Origin: an uncultured Cellvibrio sp.
GTDB taxonomy: Bacteria > Pseudomonadota > Gammaproteobacteria > Pseudomonadales > Cellvibrionaceae
Direction of reading: 5' to 3'
Assembly: GCA_946886255.1 (NCBI GenBank)
Contig: CAMPIG010000242.1
Location: 1-7,327 of the forward strand
Length of the DNA: 7,327 nucleotides
Shown here: piece by piece, positions 7,051 to 7,327 of the stretch
How the letters are laid out: each line of letters begins with the position of its first letter
Position numbering within the stretch: the stretch's first letter is position 1
Position numbers and translations under genes: made by a program
The notes under the pieces: model-generated
What the model saw: the letters and a program-made list of their open reading frames with translations, nothing else
Database searches by the model: none
Told to the model about the DNA's origin: nothing

Positions 7051-7076
7051 TTTTGCATAGCAATACCTATGCAAAA
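7051..7076. repeat. Perfect 10-bp inverted repeat upstream of the first operon gene
   Basis: The arms TTTTGCATAG (7051-7060) and CTATGCAAAA (7067-7076) match exactly around a 6-base loop. The site ends 49 bp before the epsE start codon. No T-run follows on either strand, so it does not look like an intrinsic terminator. It could be an operator for a dimeric regulator or a hairpin in the mRNA leader. The repeat is seen directly; the function is inferred. Confidence 0.7.
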
Positions 7077-7154
7077 GAAAGGCCGCTTCGGGAGTGCTTG
7101 AGAAAAGGGGTGCCGTTTTACATCAATCACAGGAACACAATGTGAATAAGTGTG

Positions 7155-7172
7155 AAAGAGTTACCACTCTTT
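7155..7172. repeat. 7-bp inverted repeat with 4-base loop
   Basis: AAAGAGT (7155-7161) and ACTCTTT (7166-7172) pair perfectly around TACC. It lies just upstream of the weak -35-like TTCACA at 7141-7146, so it could be a small operator. A repeat this short could also occur by chance, and no function is claimed. Confidence 0.4.
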
Positions 7173-7245
7173 GCGTATTCCACTGTCGTTCCATCAATGT
7201 AACAGCACAGGTTTGAAGTTAGTGTGAGCCTTTTGTCTTACAGCT

Positions 7246-7298
7246 GTGTGTAAGCTACCGCTTCGGGTTTAACTGCTTCCGTGCGTAAGCTAACACTT
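7246..7298 (-). repeat. Two imperfect 18-bp direct repeats, 35 bp apart
   Basis: On the plus strand GTGTGTAAGCTACCGCTT (7246-7263) and GTGCGTAAGCTAACACTT (7281-7298) agree at 15 of 18 positions. On the operon strand the shared form is AAGYGKTAGCTTACRCAC. The start-to-start distance is 35 bp, a little over three helical turns. Two copies in an intergenic region suggest a regulator binding site, but the binding protein is unknown. Confidence 0.5.
7253..7263 (-). promoter_or_regulatory. Possible ops-like (JUMPstart core) element
   Basis: Read on the operon strand, this is AGCGGTAGCTT. Compared with the E. coli ops core GGCGGTAGCGT it agrees at 9 of 11 positions, including the uninterrupted GCGGTAGC. 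One base further upstream (7264 side excluded) the flanks AAGC and GCTT can pair around GGTA, as an ops hairpin would. The ops element recruits the antiterminator RfaH to long surface-polysaccharide operons, and the strand is correct here. Against it: it lies about 250 bp before the first gene, requires a promoter near the window edge, and overlaps one copy of the 18-bp repeat, which could explain the sequence otherwise. Confidence 0.25.
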
Positions 7299-7327
7299 AA
7301 CTGACGCATGATTTATTTTGTGCGCCA

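Larger units (their letters stand above)
7003..7327 (-). promoter_or_regulatory. Upstream/leader region of the polysaccharide operon, no gene seen
   Basis: I see no supported gene in these 325 bp, on either strand. The region is less GC-rich than the coding part and holds several small repeats, listed separately. It is the natural place for the promoter of the minus-strand operon. The best sigma-70-like pair I can see on the minus strand is TTCACA (7141-7146) and TGTAAA (7117-7122) with an 18-bp spacer. It matches the consensus only moderately, so I do not list it as a promoter. If it is used, the leader would be about 110 bases. The true transcription start cannot be set from the sequence alone. 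Confidence 0.6.

Noticed and set aside
7051..7076. Intrinsic terminator at the 10-bp inverted repeat
   Set aside because: The stem is AT-rich and no T-run follows on either strand.
7127..7145. CRP/Clp-like site TCACA-N9-TGTGA
   Set aside because: The half-sites face the opposite way to the consensus TGTGA-N6-TCACA and the spacing is wrong.
7308..7327. Start of a plus-strand gene at the ATG at 7308
   Set aside because: Only six codons are visible, no ribosome site precedes it, and nothing can be recognised.

Overview
The window is almost filled by one minus-strand operon for a secreted polysaccharide, most likely of xanthan type. It is transcribed from about 7002 down through the left edge. 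In transcription order it holds an outer-membrane export protein (EpsE/Wza class), an inner-membrane chain-length/co-polymerase protein (EpsF/GumC class), an EpsG-type tyrosine-kinase-like protein with a decayed ATP site, a multi-pass Wzy-type polymerase resembling GumE, a GT4 mannosyltransferase strongly resembling GumH, a secreted GH5 endo-beta-1,4-glucanase, and the first 116 residues of a glucuronosyltransferase strongly resembling GumK. The genes are tightly packed: two ATGA overlaps, one 11-bp overlap, and gaps of 12, 23 and 27 bp. Ribosome binding sites are good and no terminator is visible, so they should be one transcription unit.

The genes suggest the following pathway. A lipid-linked cellobiose would be made by enzymes not in the window. 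GumH would add mannose and GumK glucuronic acid. The repeat unit would be flipped by a protein not in the window, polymerised by the GumE-like protein under EpsF/EpsG control, and exported through EpsE. The periplasmic GH5 enzyme could cut the beta-1,4-glucan main chain during synthesis or release. The export half resembles the methanolan EpsE-EpsF-EpsG set, while the assembly half resembles Xanthomonas gum, so the operon looks like a hybrid of two known systems.

The right-hand 325 bp (7003-7327) carry no supported gene. They form the operon's upstream/leader region and are rich in small repeats: a perfect 10-bp inverted repeat close to the first gene, a 7-bp inverted repeat, an 18-bp imperfect direct repeat, and a sequence resembling the ops element of RfaH-controlled polysaccharide operons.

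The organism is probably a Gram-negative gammaproteobacterium of moderately high GC. The outer-membrane exporter and the Gum-type enzymes point that way, and the GH5 enzyme would fit a Cellvibrio-like or xanthomonad-related plant-polymer degrader. The exact taxon cannot be fixed from this sequence. Family calls come from reading motifs and from remembered family sequences; no database search was run.
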